Shown: positions 1-9,860, counted from the first letter of the stretch. The stretch: DNA of 64,000 bases from Bacteroidales bacterium UBA6428 (GCA_002437305.1 DJOW01000017.1:87103-151102); one strand, 5' to 3'. Notes: generated from the sequence alone by a model not told the origin. Translations and numbers: made by a program.

Positions 1-179
1 GTCAGAATGGCATAGTTCTGCTCCGGCCATGCATGGTCACCGTAATGGGGACGTCCGTCAACGCCACCTCTTCCCTGAATGTCAAGCCACTGAGTAAAGC
101 CTCTCTGGCCCAGATCCTCAAGCAATCCGACGATCTCATCGCCGTAAGCTTGGTTGTATGAGATAAAAATCGCTTTCAT
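1..179 (-). CDS. PII-like small protein, 5' part only
   Basis: Read on the minus strand, an ATG at 177-179 opens a frame that stays open to the window edge and begins MKAIFISYNQAYGDEIV. The visible 59 residues resemble the small PII-type (nitrogen regulatory protein fold) proteins that Bacteroidota often encode directly after an RND efflux pump. The start lies 20 bp after the stop of the RND permease in the same direction, so it is probably the last gene of the efflux operon. The 3' end is outside the window. The family assignment is from memory of similar neighbours and is moderate; a role as a sensor of pump state or of a small ligand is only inference. Confidence 0.6.
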   Translation of the reverse strand, partial: MKAIFISYNQAYGDEIVGLLEDLGQRGFTQWLDIQGRGGVDGRPHYGDHAWPEQNYAIL

Positions 180-199
180 ATTCAAACAATTTATTGATG

Positions 200-3100
200 T
201 CATGCTACCGGTGACGCGGCAGGTGTCGTCTGCTTAAGCTGCTTCCTTGCCTTGCGCTTCTCCTGCGCGGTTGCGAGGGAGCAGTAGATGGTAGGGATCA
301 GCACGAGGGTGACAAGCGTGGAGATCGTCAGACCCCAGCAGACCGTCATACCAAGGGAACGCCACATCTCCGAACCTTCTCCACGTCCTACCGCCATAGG
401 AACCATACCGAGCACGGTCGTGAGGGTTGTCATAAGAATAGGACGCAGACGGCTTCGCGCCGCTGTGATAGACGCGTCAACGACACTCATTCCCCTCTCC
501 CTCATCAGGATAGTGTAGTCAATCAGCACGATACCGTTCTTCACCACAATACCGAGAAGGATGATGATGCCGATCATCGCCATCACACCGAGCGCCGTGT
601 TCGTGGCCCAAAGGCCGAGGATCACACCGGTGAACGCGAACGGCACGGAGAACATGATCACGAACGGACTCATGAACGACTCGAACTGGGAGGCCATCAC
701 CATGTAGACAAGGATAATGATGAGAACCATCAGCACGATCAGGTTCGCGAACATGGACTGCTGATCCTCGAAGTCACCAGAGATGTCCGTTGTGATGTTG
801 TTCGGAATGTCGGTGGTCTTGATGACAGCGTCGGTCGCCGCGACAGCCTCGCTTAGCGCGTGTCCGTCAGAGACGATGCCGGTCACGGTTATGTACCTCT
901 CACGGTTCTTTCTCTCGATTGTAGGAGGAACTTTAGCCTCAACGACTGTACCGAGATCCTTGATGCGGACGGCCTTGCCTGCAGGAGTGTAGACAATGAT
1001 GTTCTCGATGTCCTGCACACTTGAACGGAACTTCTTGTCGTAGATGACGCGGATGTTGTACTCGTCACCTTCCTCTCGGTAGTAGGAACCCACAGAACCG
1101 TTCATCGCGGCACTGAACGCGGCGGCAGCGGTCGTGGAGTTAAGACCGTTGAGAGCCAATTTCGTCCTGTCGAAATCCACCTGATACTCAGGTGTGTAGT
1201 CATCACGGCTGAGGACCACCTGCGAGAAGTTTTCGTTCTGCAGCAACTTGTCCTGAATCTCTTTGGCGACACGGTCAGTCTCATCGAAATCGTAGCCGTA
1301 GATCTCAAGCGTGACGGAAGCCGCGCCTCCGACACCGCCCATACCTTCGGTGACGGTACCCTTCTTGACTTCAGGATACTCACGTAGATCCTTACGGATG
1401 ATATCGGCGATTTCTGTGGACGAGCGTTCACGATCTTCCATCGAGCCGAGGTTGATGTTCATCGAGATGATGTACGATCCGTTGGACTGGATGCTGCCAT
1501 AGACGTTGTCAGAGCTGGCCTGGCCGTAGCGATACTGAAGAACCTGGATCTCAGGGATCTCATTCTGAAGTCTTGCGGCAAAGTTCCTGGCGAACTCTCC
1601 GGTCACTGTCTGCTCCGTGCCCACAGGAAGTTCTATCGACACAGTAAGACGGCCTTCATCGGAATGAGGGAAATACTCGCTCTTCAGCCCCGGAGCGAGA
1701 AGGACGAGGACGGCTATGAATATGGCAAGCGCACTGAATATGACGGTTTTTCTGTGGTTCATAGCCCAGCCGATAATCTTGGCGTAGCCATCGGAAATAG
1801 CGTTCAGGAACTTCTCGACATTGTCGAAGATAGCTCTGTGAAGTTTTCCGTTCTTAGGCTTGTTGCTGAGGATTCTGGAGCACAGCATCGGCACAAGGGT
1901 CAACGCGGCCGCCGTGGAGATGATCATGATGATGCTGACGATCCACCCGAGCTGCTTGAACATGATTCCGGCCATTCCGGTGACCATCGTAAGAGGCAGG
2001 AACACGCAAAGCATAGTCAAGGTGGAGGCGACAACCGAGATACCTACCTCGGAGGTACCGTGCACGGCTGCCTCAGTAGGTTTCTCCCCACGCTCCAGAT
2101 GTGTCGAGACGTTCTCCAGCACGACTATAGAGTCGTCCACCACCATACCGATTGCTATTGACAAGGCCGACATCGAGATGATGTTCAATGTGTTGCCTGT
2201 GGCAAACAGGTAGATCAACGACCCCAGCAGGGCTATAGGGATCGAGAGAACTATGATGAATGTCGCCCTCCAGCGTCCTAGGAATATATAGACCACGAGC
2301 ATTACCACAAGAAGGGTGATGAATATGGTTTCCTTCAGGGAATCGAGGGTGTTCAGAATGTTGGTTGAACTGTCCACGACCGTAGTTATCTTCACATCGG
2401 AAGGCAGGGTCGGCTCAATGGCCTTGAGCTTCTGCTTCACGCTCTTGATCACATTGACAGTGTTGGCTCCGGACTGCTTCTGGATGGCGATCATCGCGGC
2501 TCTCTCTCCATTAGTGTAAGACTCCTGCGACTTTTCCTCAAGGCCATCAATGACGGTGGCCACATCCCTCAGATAGACTGTCTGGCCATCCTTAGTGCTG
2601 ACAACGATGTCGAGCAGTTCGGAAGGATCCTTGAACTCTTTCTCAACACGGAGAGTGAACGATTCAGCACCGATGTCGATGCTTCCGGAAGGCACATTAC
2701 GGTTCTCAGCCGCTATAGTCTGGGATATTCCTGAGACACTCAAGCCATAGGCTTCCAGCTTGTTGGGATCGCAATAGACATGGATTTCCCTTTCAGGGGC
2801 TCCAGAGACACTGACAGTACCAACGCCTTTCACACGCCCCAGCGGGGTGACAAGTTTGTCGTCCAGGATCTTGTCAAGCCCCATAAGACTCTTGTCCGCC
2901 TTGGCAGAAAGGATCATCACAGGCATGTCATCCATACCGAACTTGAAGAGCACCGGAACAGATGCCCCGTCAGGCAGGGACGAGTTCACCAGGTCAAGCT
3001 TGTCCCTGATGTTGTTGCAGGCCTCGTCAATGTCGGTACCGTACTCAAACTCCAAGACAACGATAGAGGTGTTTTCCTTGGACCTGGAAGTGATGTCCTT

Positions 3101-3331
3101 GAGGTCTTCCACACTGTTCAAAGTGTTCTCAAGCACCTTTGTCAGGTTGTTCTCGATGTCGGAAGCGCTCGCTCCCGGATATGACGACATCACAAGAACG
3201 ACGTTTGCATCGAAATCAGGAAAATTCGCCAGCGATGTGTTCATCAGTGAAAAGACTCCGAAAATCGCAAAGGCCAGGAACACCAAGGCCGTTGTGACGG
3301 GATTCTTCACCGCGGATCTGTAAATACTCAT
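200..3331 (-). CDS. RND efflux pump inner-membrane permease (AcrB/MexB, HAE1 type)
   Basis: This 1043-residue protein has the full length of an AcrB-type proton-driven drug exporter. It starts with a short cytoplasmic tip and a membrane helix (residues 10-30), followed by a large periplasmic loop, and shows a second such loop after about residue 540. The transmembrane helix-4 motif GMVVDDSIVVLEN carries the paired Asp 399 and 400 that relay protons in AcrB. It sits after the adaptor gene (12-bp gap) and before a PII-like gene, all on the minus strand, forming a tetR-tolC-acrA-acrB order. It should work as a trimer in the inner membrane, taking hydrophobic substrates or drugs; the sequence does not reveal the substrate. 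Regulation is probably by the TetR protein at the head of the operon. Confidence 0.95.
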   Translation of the reverse strand: MSIYRSAVKNPVTTALVFLAFAIFGVFSLMNTSLANFPDFDANVVLVMSSYPGASASDIENNLTKVLENTLNSVEDLKDITSRSKENTSIVVLEFEYGTDIDEACNNIRDKLDLVNSSLPDGASVPVLFKFGMDDMPVMILSAKADKSLMGLDKILDDKLVTPLGRVKGVGTVSVSGAPEREIHVYCDPNKLEAYGLSVSGISQTIAAENRNVPSGSIDIGAESFTLRVEKEFKDPSELLDIVVSTKDGQTVYLRDVATVIDGLEEKSQESYTNGERAAMIAIQKQSGANTVNVIKSVKQKLKAIEPTLPSDVKITTVVDSSTNILNTLDSLKETIFITLLVVMLVVYIFLGRWRATFIIVLSIPIALLGSLIYLFATGNTLNIISMSALSIAIGMVVDDSIVVLENVSTHLERGEKPTEAAVHGTSEVGISVVASTLTMLCVFLPLTMVTGMAGIMFKQLGWIVSIIMIISTAAALTLVPMLCSRILSNKPKNGKLHRAIFDNVEKFLNAISDGYAKIIGWAMNHRKTVIFSALAIFIAVLVLLAPGLKSEYFPHSDEGRLTVSIELPVGTEQTVTGEFARNFAARLQNEIPEIQVLQYRYGQASSDNVYGSIQSNGSYIISMNINLGSMEDRERSSTEIADIIRKDLREYPEVKKGTVTEGMGGVGGAASVTLEIYGYDFDETDRVAKEIQDKLLQNENFSQVVLSRDDYTPEYQVDFDRTKLALNGLNSTTAAAAFSAAMNGSVGSYYREEGDEYNIRVIYDKKFRSSVQDIENIIVYTPAGKAVRIKDLGTVVEAKVPPTIERKNRERYITVTGIVSDGHALSEAVAATDAVIKTTDIPNNITTDISGDFEDQQSMFANLIVLMVLIIILVYMVMASQFESFMSPFVIMFSVPFAFTGVILGLWATNTALGVMAMIGIIILLGIVVKNGIVLIDYTILMRERGMSVVDASITAARSRLRPILMTTLTTVLGMVPMAVGRGEGSEMWRSLGMTVCWGLTISTLVTLVLIPTIYCSLATAQEKRKARKQLKQTTPAASPVA

Positions 3332-3343
3332 AGTTTAAACTCT

Positions 3344-4381
3344 TTAGTTGTTCTTGGAGATCTCTACCTTGGCTCCGTCCTTAAGGCTTGAGCTACCTTT
3401 GGTGGCTACAATGTCTCCATCGTTCAGGCCTTCGAGAATCTCATAATGCCTGTCGAAATGACGGCCGACCTTGACAATGGCGCTGTTGACAGTGCTGTCG
3501 GAACCTACGACATAGACACTTCTCTGCCCCGAGCCCTGCATCTTCACGACGGCCTCGTCCGGAACGACTATGCTGTTGTTCACACCGAACTCCACCTTGA
3601 CCCTTGCAAACATTCCAGGCCTGAGAGTCCTGTCCGCATTGCCTACAAGAACCTCAGTCATGAACGTGTGGGTGGCCGGATCGATCGTAGGATAGATTTT
3701 GTTGATCTTTCCCTTGAAAGTCCTTTCCGGGATCGCGTCCGCCGTGATCTCCACCTCGTCACCTTTCTTGACCTTCGTGTAATCGGACTCGGAGATGCCT
3801 ACCAGAAGCTTCACCGGCGTGATCTGCTGAACGACAAAGATCGGCTGGCCGGAATACAGGTCGCCCTGGTCGTAGTTCCTCGCGGTGACCACACCACTGA
3901 TAGGAGACCTGAGCAAGGTGTTCTCCAACAAGTTATTGTAAGACCTGCGGCTCACCTTCCAAGCCATCTCCGCGGCATCGAAATCGGACTTTGACACACC
4001 TCCTTCCTCATAGAGGCTTCTCAGGCGGCTGAGCTCGGTGGAATCGTTCACAAGCTTGAGCCTGGCCTGGTCAAGCTGGGACGCATCCATCTCGGCCAAC
4101 AATTGGTTCTGGTTCACGAAGCTGCCCACGTCCACCTTGATGGTCTCGATCCGGCCTCCGGTCTGCGGGGCTATGTTGTTCACCGCAAAGGCATCCACTG
4201 TCGTTGAATACACCTCTGTCTGAGGCACAGCCTGCCTCCTTGCAGTGTCGACCGCGATCAGGACAGCCTTTTCATATTCATTCTGGGCCACCACCGCAGT
4301 GTCGGTTTTCTTGCCGTTTGAGCAGGAGGCGATCGCCACGGCGGCGGAAACGAAAGCCATTGTTCTGATAATCTTGTTCAT
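3344..4381 (-). CDS. RND efflux periplasmic adaptor (membrane fusion protein, lipoprotein)
   Basis: A 345-residue AcrA/HlyD-family adaptor. The N-terminus is a lipoprotein signal with the lipobox AIASC, so Cys20 is the likely lipid anchor. A biotinyl-lipoyl-like half motif (PQTGGRIETIKVDVGSFV, about residues 73-90) and its return half after a helical hairpin (SPISGVVTARN) are visible, followed by the beta-barrel and membrane-proximal domains. The adaptor would bridge the permease and the outer-membrane channel encoded on either side. Gaps to both neighbours are under 20 bp, which supports one transcript. Confidence 0.93.
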   Translation of the reverse strand: MNKIIRTMAFVSAAVAIASCSNGKKTDTAVVAQNEYEKAVLIAVDTARRQAVPQTEVYSTTVDAFAVNNIAPQTGGRIETIKVDVGSFVNQNQLLAEMDASQLDQARLKLVNDSTELSRLRSLYEEGGVSKSDFDAAEMAWKVSRRSYNNLLENTLLRSPISGVVTARNYDQGDLYSGQPIFVVQQITPVKLLVGISESDYTKVKKGDEVEITADAIPERTFKGKINKIYPTIDPATHTFMTEVLVGNADRTLRPGMFARVKVEFGVNNSIVVPDEAVVKMQGSGQRSVYVVGSDSTVNSAIVKVGRHFDRHYEILEGLNDGDIVATKGSSSLKDGAKVEISKNN

Positions 4382-4399
4382 ATTCCTAATGTTTATTTT

Positions 4400-5923
4400 T
4401 TACATGTTATTGAGATCAACATCTCCGTTCTCATCAATGAAATCGCACCCCAGTGTCTTTTCGAGATTGGACTTGGCCACTACAAAATTGTAGACCGCCT
4501 GCGACTGGGACAGACTTGCCTGAGTCAATGTAAGCTGCGCATCGTTCAAGTCAGTGATCGTACTCTTGCCGACCTTGTAGGACTTGGCGGCGATGTCATA
4601 GGCCTTCCGAGCCAGAGCCACAGCCTCGGTGGCGGAGTTGAAACTGTTCATGTTAGTCTCCATCGTGTTGAGGTACTGACGGATGGAGATCTTGAGCTGC
4701 CGCTCGGTCTCGACCCTCTGAAGGTCAAGCTGCGCGGCCTGAACCTTGGCCTGACGAACATCATTGTGGCGCTTGCCACCGGAGAAGATCGGAATTGAAA
4801 GACTTACTCCTACATAAGAATATGGAGACCATTGGTACTCGCTGAACTTGAAGTCATTGGTCATCGCGATCATGCTGTAGGAGAAGTTAGCCGAAAGAGT
4901 AGGAAGGTAAGCCGCCTTCTGCATGCGCACGGTCGTGGCCAACTGATCCGCCTGGATTTCCAGCTGACGCATTGTCGTGTTATACTCCAGAGACGGCTCA
5001 CTATGTTCGTTAATATCCCGGAACATCTCCTTGGAGAAGTCTTCAAGGGTTCCGGACACATCGATATTCCTTTCCAACTCCACACCCATCACGGCTTTAA
5101 GCTGCCATAGCGCGAGTATCACCGAGCTTTCCGCATTATAGACATTCGGGACAGCGGCGGCCACAGTTGATTTGGCCCGTGTATATTCAAGTTCGGAAGC
5201 CTTCTGCGCGTTGTAGCGCTTCTCGGTCTGGCTGAAATTCTCGACCGCGTTCTCATACACATCCTTATACACCTTGAACGCTTCCTTGGCAAGCAGCACC
5301 GCGTAGTAGGCCTGTTTCACCTGAGTGACCATGTCCAGCCTCGAAGACCTGGCCTTCTCGACTGCGAGATCAACGCTCTGACCGGAAATCCTCAAGCTTT
5401 CCCAAAGCTGAGCGTTCACTATAGGCACGGACGCTGACACGCCATAATTATAAGTGTTCCAACGACCTACGGCAAAACCACCGTTACTGGAACCGCTCTC
5501 ATTGGATTCAGTCTTCACAGGCTCCATCCCGGCATTTTCAGAAAGTTCGTTAATCCTCGTGAAATATGGCAGAAGAGAACTGAACATGCCCGATCCGCCA
5601 CCGGAGCCACTGTCTGAATCCATGTACATCATCTGCTTCTTGATTGTCCTCTGATAGGCTCCAGAGGCATTGATCTGAGGGAAAAGAGAAGCGTAGGTGC
5701 CTTTCTTGGCATATTCAGTGCGTTGGATCTCCTTGTCCGCGACCTTGACAGCCACATTCTCACTCAAGGCCACCAGCAGGGCGTCCTCCAAAGTCAGGAC
5801 TATCTTAGAGGTGTCCTTCGGAGACTCCTTTGGAATCGTGTCGTTCCGGTACTGCGCCTGCGCGGACAGAGCCAAAGGCAAGGCCGCCAGGACCAGAATC
5901 AAGTTCTTCAATCTGTTTTTCAT
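4400..5923 (-). CDS. TolC-family outer membrane efflux channel
   Basis: An outer-membrane efflux protein with two OEP repeats and long coiled-coil helices, completing the tripartite pump. I chose the ATG at 5923 because it gives a textbook signal peptide (MKNRLKNLILVLAALPLALS, cleavage near AQAQ). An ATG at 5947 is also in frame, adding eight residues, but that start would overlap the upstream tetR stop. A low-complexity insertion rich in Gly and Ser (SDSGSGGGSG) lies about 90 residues in. Length after the chosen start is 507 residues, usual for this family. Confidence 0.92.
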   Translation of the reverse strand: MKNRLKNLILVLAALPLALSAQAQYRNDTIPKESPKDTSKIVLTLEDALLVALSENVAVKVADKEIQRTEYAKKGTYASLFPQINASGAYQRTIKKQMMYMDSDSGSGGGSGMFSSLLPYFTRINELSENAGMEPVKTESNESGSSNGGFAVGRWNTYNYGVSASVPIVNAQLWESLRISGQSVDLAVEKARSSRLDMVTQVKQAYYAVLLAKEAFKVYKDVYENAVENFSQTEKRYNAQKASELEYTRAKSTVAAAVPNVYNAESSVILALWQLKAVMGVELERNIDVSGTLEDFSKEMFRDINEHSEPSLEYNTTMRQLEIQADQLATTVRMQKAAYLPTLSANFSYSMIAMTNDFKFSEYQWSPYSYVGVSLSIPIFSGGKRHNDVRQAKVQAAQLDLQRVETERQLKISIRQYLNTMETNMNSFNSATEAVALARKAYDIAAKSYKVGKSTITDLNDAQLTLTQASLSQSQAVYNFVVAKSNLEKTLGCDFIDENGDVDLNNM

Positions 5924-5930
5924 ACTTATA

Positions 5931-6560
5931 CTAACTGTTTTTACCATTTGTCAATGATGAATATTCCTCAAAACCCTTCGGAGTCAGAAGCGTCCTTGTG
6001 ACTATGTCCTCGAAAGCGGCTGCGAGCGATCTGAAGGACACCTTGACTCCCTCGATGCGGCAGCTCCCTTCAAGATAGTCGATCATTCCCTCGTGCATGA
6101 TGCAGATCATGAGCTGGACCGCGTCAACATCCATGTCAGACCTCACAAGCCCCTGCTCCATCCCCTCGCGGAAACGATCCACAAAAAAGCGGTGCATAGC
6201 CCTGCCTCTCTCCTCGGCGTGCTTGGTGAATGTCTCGGGATAGTACTTCATGATGTCCTTGACCATCCTCTTGTCCTTGACCATGGTCTTCTTCCTGTTC
6301 ACCATGGAAAACAGAGCCTTGAGGATCTGAACGATGTCCTTGCCTTCCACAAGCCTGTCGAACTCCTCCTTCTTCTTCCGGACATTATTGTTCACAACAT
6401 CCGCCACAAGGTCCTCCTTCTGCGCATAGTACTGGTAGAACGTCTTCTTGGAAATGCAAAGCTTCCTGCAGATGTCGTCAATGGACACCTCGCGGACCCC
6501 GTCTTCCGAAAAGAGGGAATCCGCCGTCTTCATTATTATTTCCTTTGTCAATTCGGCCAT
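5931..6560 (-). CDS. TetR/AcrR family transcriptional regulator
   Basis: A 209-residue regulator with the N-terminal helix-turn-helix of the TetR family (roughly residues 24-46, with IDDICRKLCISKKTFYQYY). The open frame extends upstream to 6701, but the extra 47 residues are hydrophobic and unlike the family, so the ATG at 6558-6560 (MAELTKEII) is preferred. It is the first gene of the efflux operon, 7 bp before the tolC start, and by analogy it represses its own operon until a ligand binds its C-terminal domain. No operator was identified with confidence. Confidence 0.88.
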   Translation of the reverse strand: MAELTKEIIMKTADSLFSEDGVREVSIDDICRKLCISKKTFYQYYAQKEDLVADVVNNNVRKKKEEFDRLVEGKDIVQILKALFSMVNRKKTMVKDKRMVKDIMKYYPETFTKHAEERGRAMHRFFVDRFREGMEQGLVRSDMDVDAVQLMICIMHEGMIDYLEGSCRIEGVKVSFRSLAAAFEDIVTRTLLTPKGFEEYSSLTNGKNS

Positions 6561-6729
6561 AATCGCTATAAAACGGGAATATTTCTGCAAATGTTGTGCA
6601 AATATGCCGATTTTCAAAGCGAAAAAAGATAAGAATATCAACCAAAAACAACTTAGCAAAAGAAGCATCGTTTTCATTCTCAGCAGGATAAAACGATGCA
6701 CTGAAAAACTGAAAAAATTTCCTGGTTTC

Positions 6730-7506
6730 CTATATCACACCGAAATGCCGGAGAGCGGACACTATGCCATCCTCATCGACGCTGTCGGTGACATAATCAG
6801 CGGCGGCCTTGACATCGTCCGTGGCGTTGCCCATAGCGACTCCTATGCCTGCATATTCAATGATAGGAATGTCGTTGCCTCCATCACCGAACGCCATACA
6901 CTCCTCACGGGCAACGCCAATATGTTCCAGCATCTTTGAAGCGCCGTAGGATTTGGAGAGTCCCTGCGGGACAATGTCCAGGAAATATGGATGCCACCTT
7001 GTGTAGGAGACATCCTTGAGGACCGGATAAAGCAGTCTTCGCGCCTGCTCATCATCAAAGAATATGGTATACTCATAGACTGTGTGCTCCCTCGCCACCT
7101 GCGCCAGATCAAGAAAATGAGACGGATGCAGATTGAGCATGTCGGCGACCTCGGCAGAATGAGGACTGGCGTGGTTGATGCCCGCGATGGTGTCAGCGAA
7201 CACCCAACAGGACACATTCTCCCGCCCGGCTATCTCGGGAACCATAAACGCAGCGTCCTTCGGGAGAGGATGTTCATCAATGACGACTCCTCCAAATGTG
7301 GTTTTCGCACCGTTCATCTCAACATAGCCGTCAAACGGGTAGTCATCCAGATTGTTCATCACCAGCTTCGCGCGACCGCTGGAAATGAAAAGCTTCACTC
7401 CCCTCTCCTGAAGCTTGCGAAGGGTCTCCTTCAGATTATCAGACATCCGGTGGGTCTTGAAACTCACAAGAGTGCCATCAATGTCAAAGAATATAGCCTT
7501 GATCAT
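6730..7506 (-). CDS. HAD superfamily hydrolase, Cof type
   Basis: A 258-residue phosphatase of the Cof/IIB subgroup. The nucleophile motif FFDIDGTLV is at residues 6-14 (Asp8 and Asp10), and the C-terminal acidic motif GDGGNDIPI supplies the Mg2+ ligands. The start is placed at ATG 7506 (MIKAIFFDIDG), because the five residues before it are not part of the fold. Such enzymes dephosphorylate sugar phosphates or cofactors such as FMN; the substrate cannot be read from the sequence. The gene lies 27 bp after lgt in the same direction and may be co-transcribed with it. Confidence 0.88.
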   Translation of the reverse strand: MIKAIFFDIDGTLVSFKTHRMSDNLKETLRKLQERGVKLFISSGRAKLVMNNLDDYPFDGYVEMNGAKTTFGGVVIDEHPLPKDAAFMVPEIAGRENVSCWVFADTIAGINHASPHSAEVADMLNLHPSHFLDLAQVAREHTVYEYTIFFDDEQARRLLYPVLKDVSYTRWHPYFLDIVPQGLSKSYGASKMLEHIGVAREECMAFGDGGNDIPIIEYAGIGVAMGNATDDVKAAADYVTDSVDEDGIVSALRHFGVI

Positions 7507-7533
7507 ATTTCCTTGCCACATAACATTCCCCGA

Positions 7534-8418
7534 CTAATCACCAAGCCCTTTCGCATTGTGGGTCGGCTCAGACTTCTTGGGACCGGCGTCGGGAATGACC
7601 GCCGCGGCGGGGATCTTTTTCTTATAAGAATATATAAGTAGACCGATGCCAAGCAGCACAAACGGAATGCTCAGGATCTGGCCCATGTCCAGCGGCATCG
7701 TGTTCTCGAAATCGACCTGCGGCTCCTTGATGAACTCTATGAGGAAGCGCATGCCGAAGCAGACGATGAAGAATATTCCGATGAAAGATCCCCTGTACAT
7801 CTTGTCAAGTTTCTTGATGTACAGCCAGAGAAGCCCGACACCAAGGATCAGATAGCTGAGCGCCTCGTATATCTGGGTCGGATGCTTCGGCTCGGTCTCT
7901 CCCCTGCGTTCGAAGATGAACCCCCACGGCAGATTGGTCACATCACCGTAAATCTCGGAGTTGCAAAGGTTCCCGAGCCTGATGAATGTCGCGGCGAACG
8001 CCACGGCGATCGCCAGATGATCCAGAATCCACAGGAAATCGATGTGGTTCTTCTTCCCATACTTGTTTGCGAACCACCACATGCAAAGGAGCAGCATAAG
8101 CGCCCCTCCATGGCTTGCCAGCCCTCCGTGCCACACGGCAAAAATCTCCAAGAAGCCTTTCCAGGAACCGAAATAGTAGTCAGGCTGATAGAATATGCAG
8201 TGTCCAAGACGTGCCCCGACCAGAGTACCGATCAGCAATGTGTAGAGAAGCGGATCAAGAAGAGCCTCATTGACTTTCTCCCTCTTGAAGAACTTCGTGA
8301 ACATCCAGTAGCCAAGAACGAACCCGGAGACAAACAGGAGACCATACCACCTTACGGCGAACGATCCGATCCTGAATATCTCCGGATTCATGTTCCAATG
8401 TACGAAAAGAAGATCCAT
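7534..8418 (-). CDS. lgt: Prolipoprotein diacylglyceryl transferase
   Basis: Lgt moves a diacylglyceryl group from phosphatidylglycerol to the lipobox cysteine of prolipoproteins in the inner membrane. The 294-residue protein has about seven membrane helices. It shows the conserved GARLGHCIFY segment, the WHGGLASHGG loop and the signature FIRLGNLCNSEIYG containing the essential Arg and Asn. A C-terminal tail rich in Lys, Pro and Ala is probably cytoplasmic. I prefer ATG 8418 (MDLLFVHWN) over the frame opening at 8433. A TATCTTTG box lies just upstream at 8442-8449 (minus strand). Many lipoproteins in this window are its expected substrates. Confidence 0.93.
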   Translation of the reverse strand: MDLLFVHWNMNPEIFRIGSFAVRWYGLLFVSGFVLGYWMFTKFFKREKVNEALLDPLLYTLLIGTLVGARLGHCIFYQPDYYFGSWKGFLEIFAVWHGGLASHGGALMLLLCMWWFANKYGKKNHIDFLWILDHLAIAVAFAATFIRLGNLCNSEIYGDVTNLPWGFIFERRGETEPKHPTQIYEALSYLILGVGLLWLYIKKLDKMYRGSFIGIFFIVCFGMRFLIEFIKEPQVDFENTMPLDMGQILSIPFVLLGIGLLIYSYKKKIPAAAVIPDAGPKKSEPTHNAKGLGD

Positions 8419-8441
8419 AATCAAAAAAATCACTTATCGTA

Positions 8442-8449
8442 CAAAGATA
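8442..8449 (-). promoter_or_regulatory. Bacteroidota -7 box before lgt
   Basis: The minus strand reads TATCTTTG here, 24 bp ahead of the chosen lgt start. It matches the TAnnTTTG element of the phylum's primary sigma factor. I see no clear TTTG at the usual -33 position. Confidence 0.55.
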
Positions 8450-8475
8450 GCGTATTTTTCGGATTATCCGAGGCG

Positions 8476-9729
8476 TTAGTCACGGATAGCGGCGATGCCG
8501 GGAAGCTCCTTGCCCTCGATGGCCTCGAGCATGGCGCCGCCGCCGGTTGAGACATAGCTGACCTTGTCAGCGAAGCCAAGCTTTGTGACAGCGGCAACGG
8601 AATCACCGCCACCCACAAGAGAGTAAGCTCCGTTCTGGGTCGCCTCGGCCACGAACTCAGCGATCTTCTCGGTTCCGTGGGCGAAGTTGGGAAGCTCGAA
8701 CACTCCGACAGGGCCGTTCCAGAGAATGGTCTTGGAGGCGAGGATGATCTTCTTCCAGTTCTCAAGCGAAGCGTCGGAAGCGTCCATTCCCTCCCAGTCG
8801 TCCGGAATGTTGAATATGTCGAACGTCTTGCGAGGAGTGTCGTTGCTGAACTCCTGGCCGGAGACCGTGGCGACAGAAAGTGAGAGGTTGACGCCCTTTT
8901 CCTTGGCCTCTTTCATGATCTCGAGAGCCTCTGGCATAAGCTCATCCTCGTGGAGGGACTTTCCGATGTGTCCGCCCTGGGCCTTGATGAAGGTGTAGCC
9001 CATTCCGCCGCCGATGATCAGGTTGTCAACCTTGTCAAGAAGGTTCTTGATGACACCGAGCTTGCTGGACACCTTTGACCCGCCGATGATGGCTGTGAAA
9101 GGACGCTTGGCGTTCTTAAGGACGTAGTCGATCGCCTTGATCTCCTTTTCCATCAGGTAGCCGAACATCTTGTCGTTCGGGAAGTAGGCGGCGATAAGTG
9201 CTGTAGAGGCGTGTGCCCTGTGGGCGGTTCCGAAAGCATCGTTGATGTAGCAGTCTGCGTAGGAGGCAAGCTTCTTCACGAAAGCCTTCTGGCTTTCCTT
9301 TACTGCCTTCTTGGCGGCAGCCTTCTCCTCGTCTGTGGCGTCATCGGCGAGTCCTCTCGGCTTGCCTTCCTCCTCCGCGTAGAAACGAAGGTTCTCAAGC
9401 ATCAGAACCTCGCCAGGCTTAAGGTCAGCGGCCTGTGCGTCAGCCTTCATGCAGTCGTCGGCGAACTGCACCGGAACGCCGAGGCACTCTGAAACGTGGG
9501 CGACAATGTGCTTGAGGGAGAATTTAGGGTCAACTCCCTTAGGACGTCCAAGGTGGGACATCAGAATAAGGGAACCGCCCCCCGCAAGAACCTTCTTGAG
9601 TGTCGGAAGAGCCGCGCGGATGCGGGTGTCGTCAGTGATGTTGAAATTCTCATCGAGCGGAACGTTGAAATCCACTCTGACGATAGCCCTTTTACCTTTG
9701 AAATCGTAAGTGTCAATGTGTTGTTGCAT
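8476..9729 (-). CDS. pgk: Phosphoglycerate kinase
   Basis: A 417-residue glycolytic enzyme that transfers phosphate between 1,3-bisphosphoglycerate and ADP in the cytoplasm. The N-domain signature VRVDFNVPLD is at residues 18-26 and the substrate loop SHLGRPKG at about 58-65. The nucleotide-binding GGGDSVAAV motif near the C-terminus is intact. Length is typical for bacterial Pgk. A TATATTTG element at 9768-9775 on the minus strand provides a promoter 38 bp before the start codon. Confidence 0.97.
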   Translation of the reverse strand: MQQHIDTYDFKGKRAIVRVDFNVPLDENFNITDDTRIRAALPTLKKVLAGGGSLILMSHLGRPKGVDPKFSLKHIVAHVSECLGVPVQFADDCMKADAQAADLKPGEVLMLENLRFYAEEEGKPRGLADDATDEEKAAAKKAVKESQKAFVKKLASYADCYINDAFGTAHRAHASTALIAAYFPNDKMFGYLMEKEIKAIDYVLKNAKRPFTAIIGGSKVSSKLGVIKNLLDKVDNLIIGGGMGYTFIKAQGGHIGKSLHEDELMPEALEIMKEAKEKGVNLSLSVATVSGQEFSNDTPRKTFDIFNIPDDWEGMDASDASLENWKKIILASKTILWNGPVGVFELPNFAHGTEKIAEFVAEATQNGAYSLVGGGDSVAAVTKLGFADKVSYVSTGGGAMLEAIEGKELPGIAAIRD

Positions 9730-9767
9730 AACAGTATTGTTTAAAATTGTTAGCTTTTTTCAAGACG

Positions 9768-9775
9768 CAAATATA
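9768..9775 (-). promoter_or_regulatory. -7 box of pgk promoter
   Basis: Minus-strand TATATTTG followed by GCG, matching TAnnTTTG. It lies 38 bp upstream of the pgk ATG in an otherwise A/T-rich gap. Confidence 0.55.
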
Positions 9776-9860
9776 GTAAAATTCAGCGGATTGGGAATCA
9801 GTCCGTCACAATATAACGATTAAATCCGGTCACGTCGGGATAAAATAGGCTTTCTTTTCC

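Noticed and set aside
5924..5947. Upstream ATG for the TolC gene
   Set aside because: It overlaps tetR and places eight residues before a normal signal peptide.
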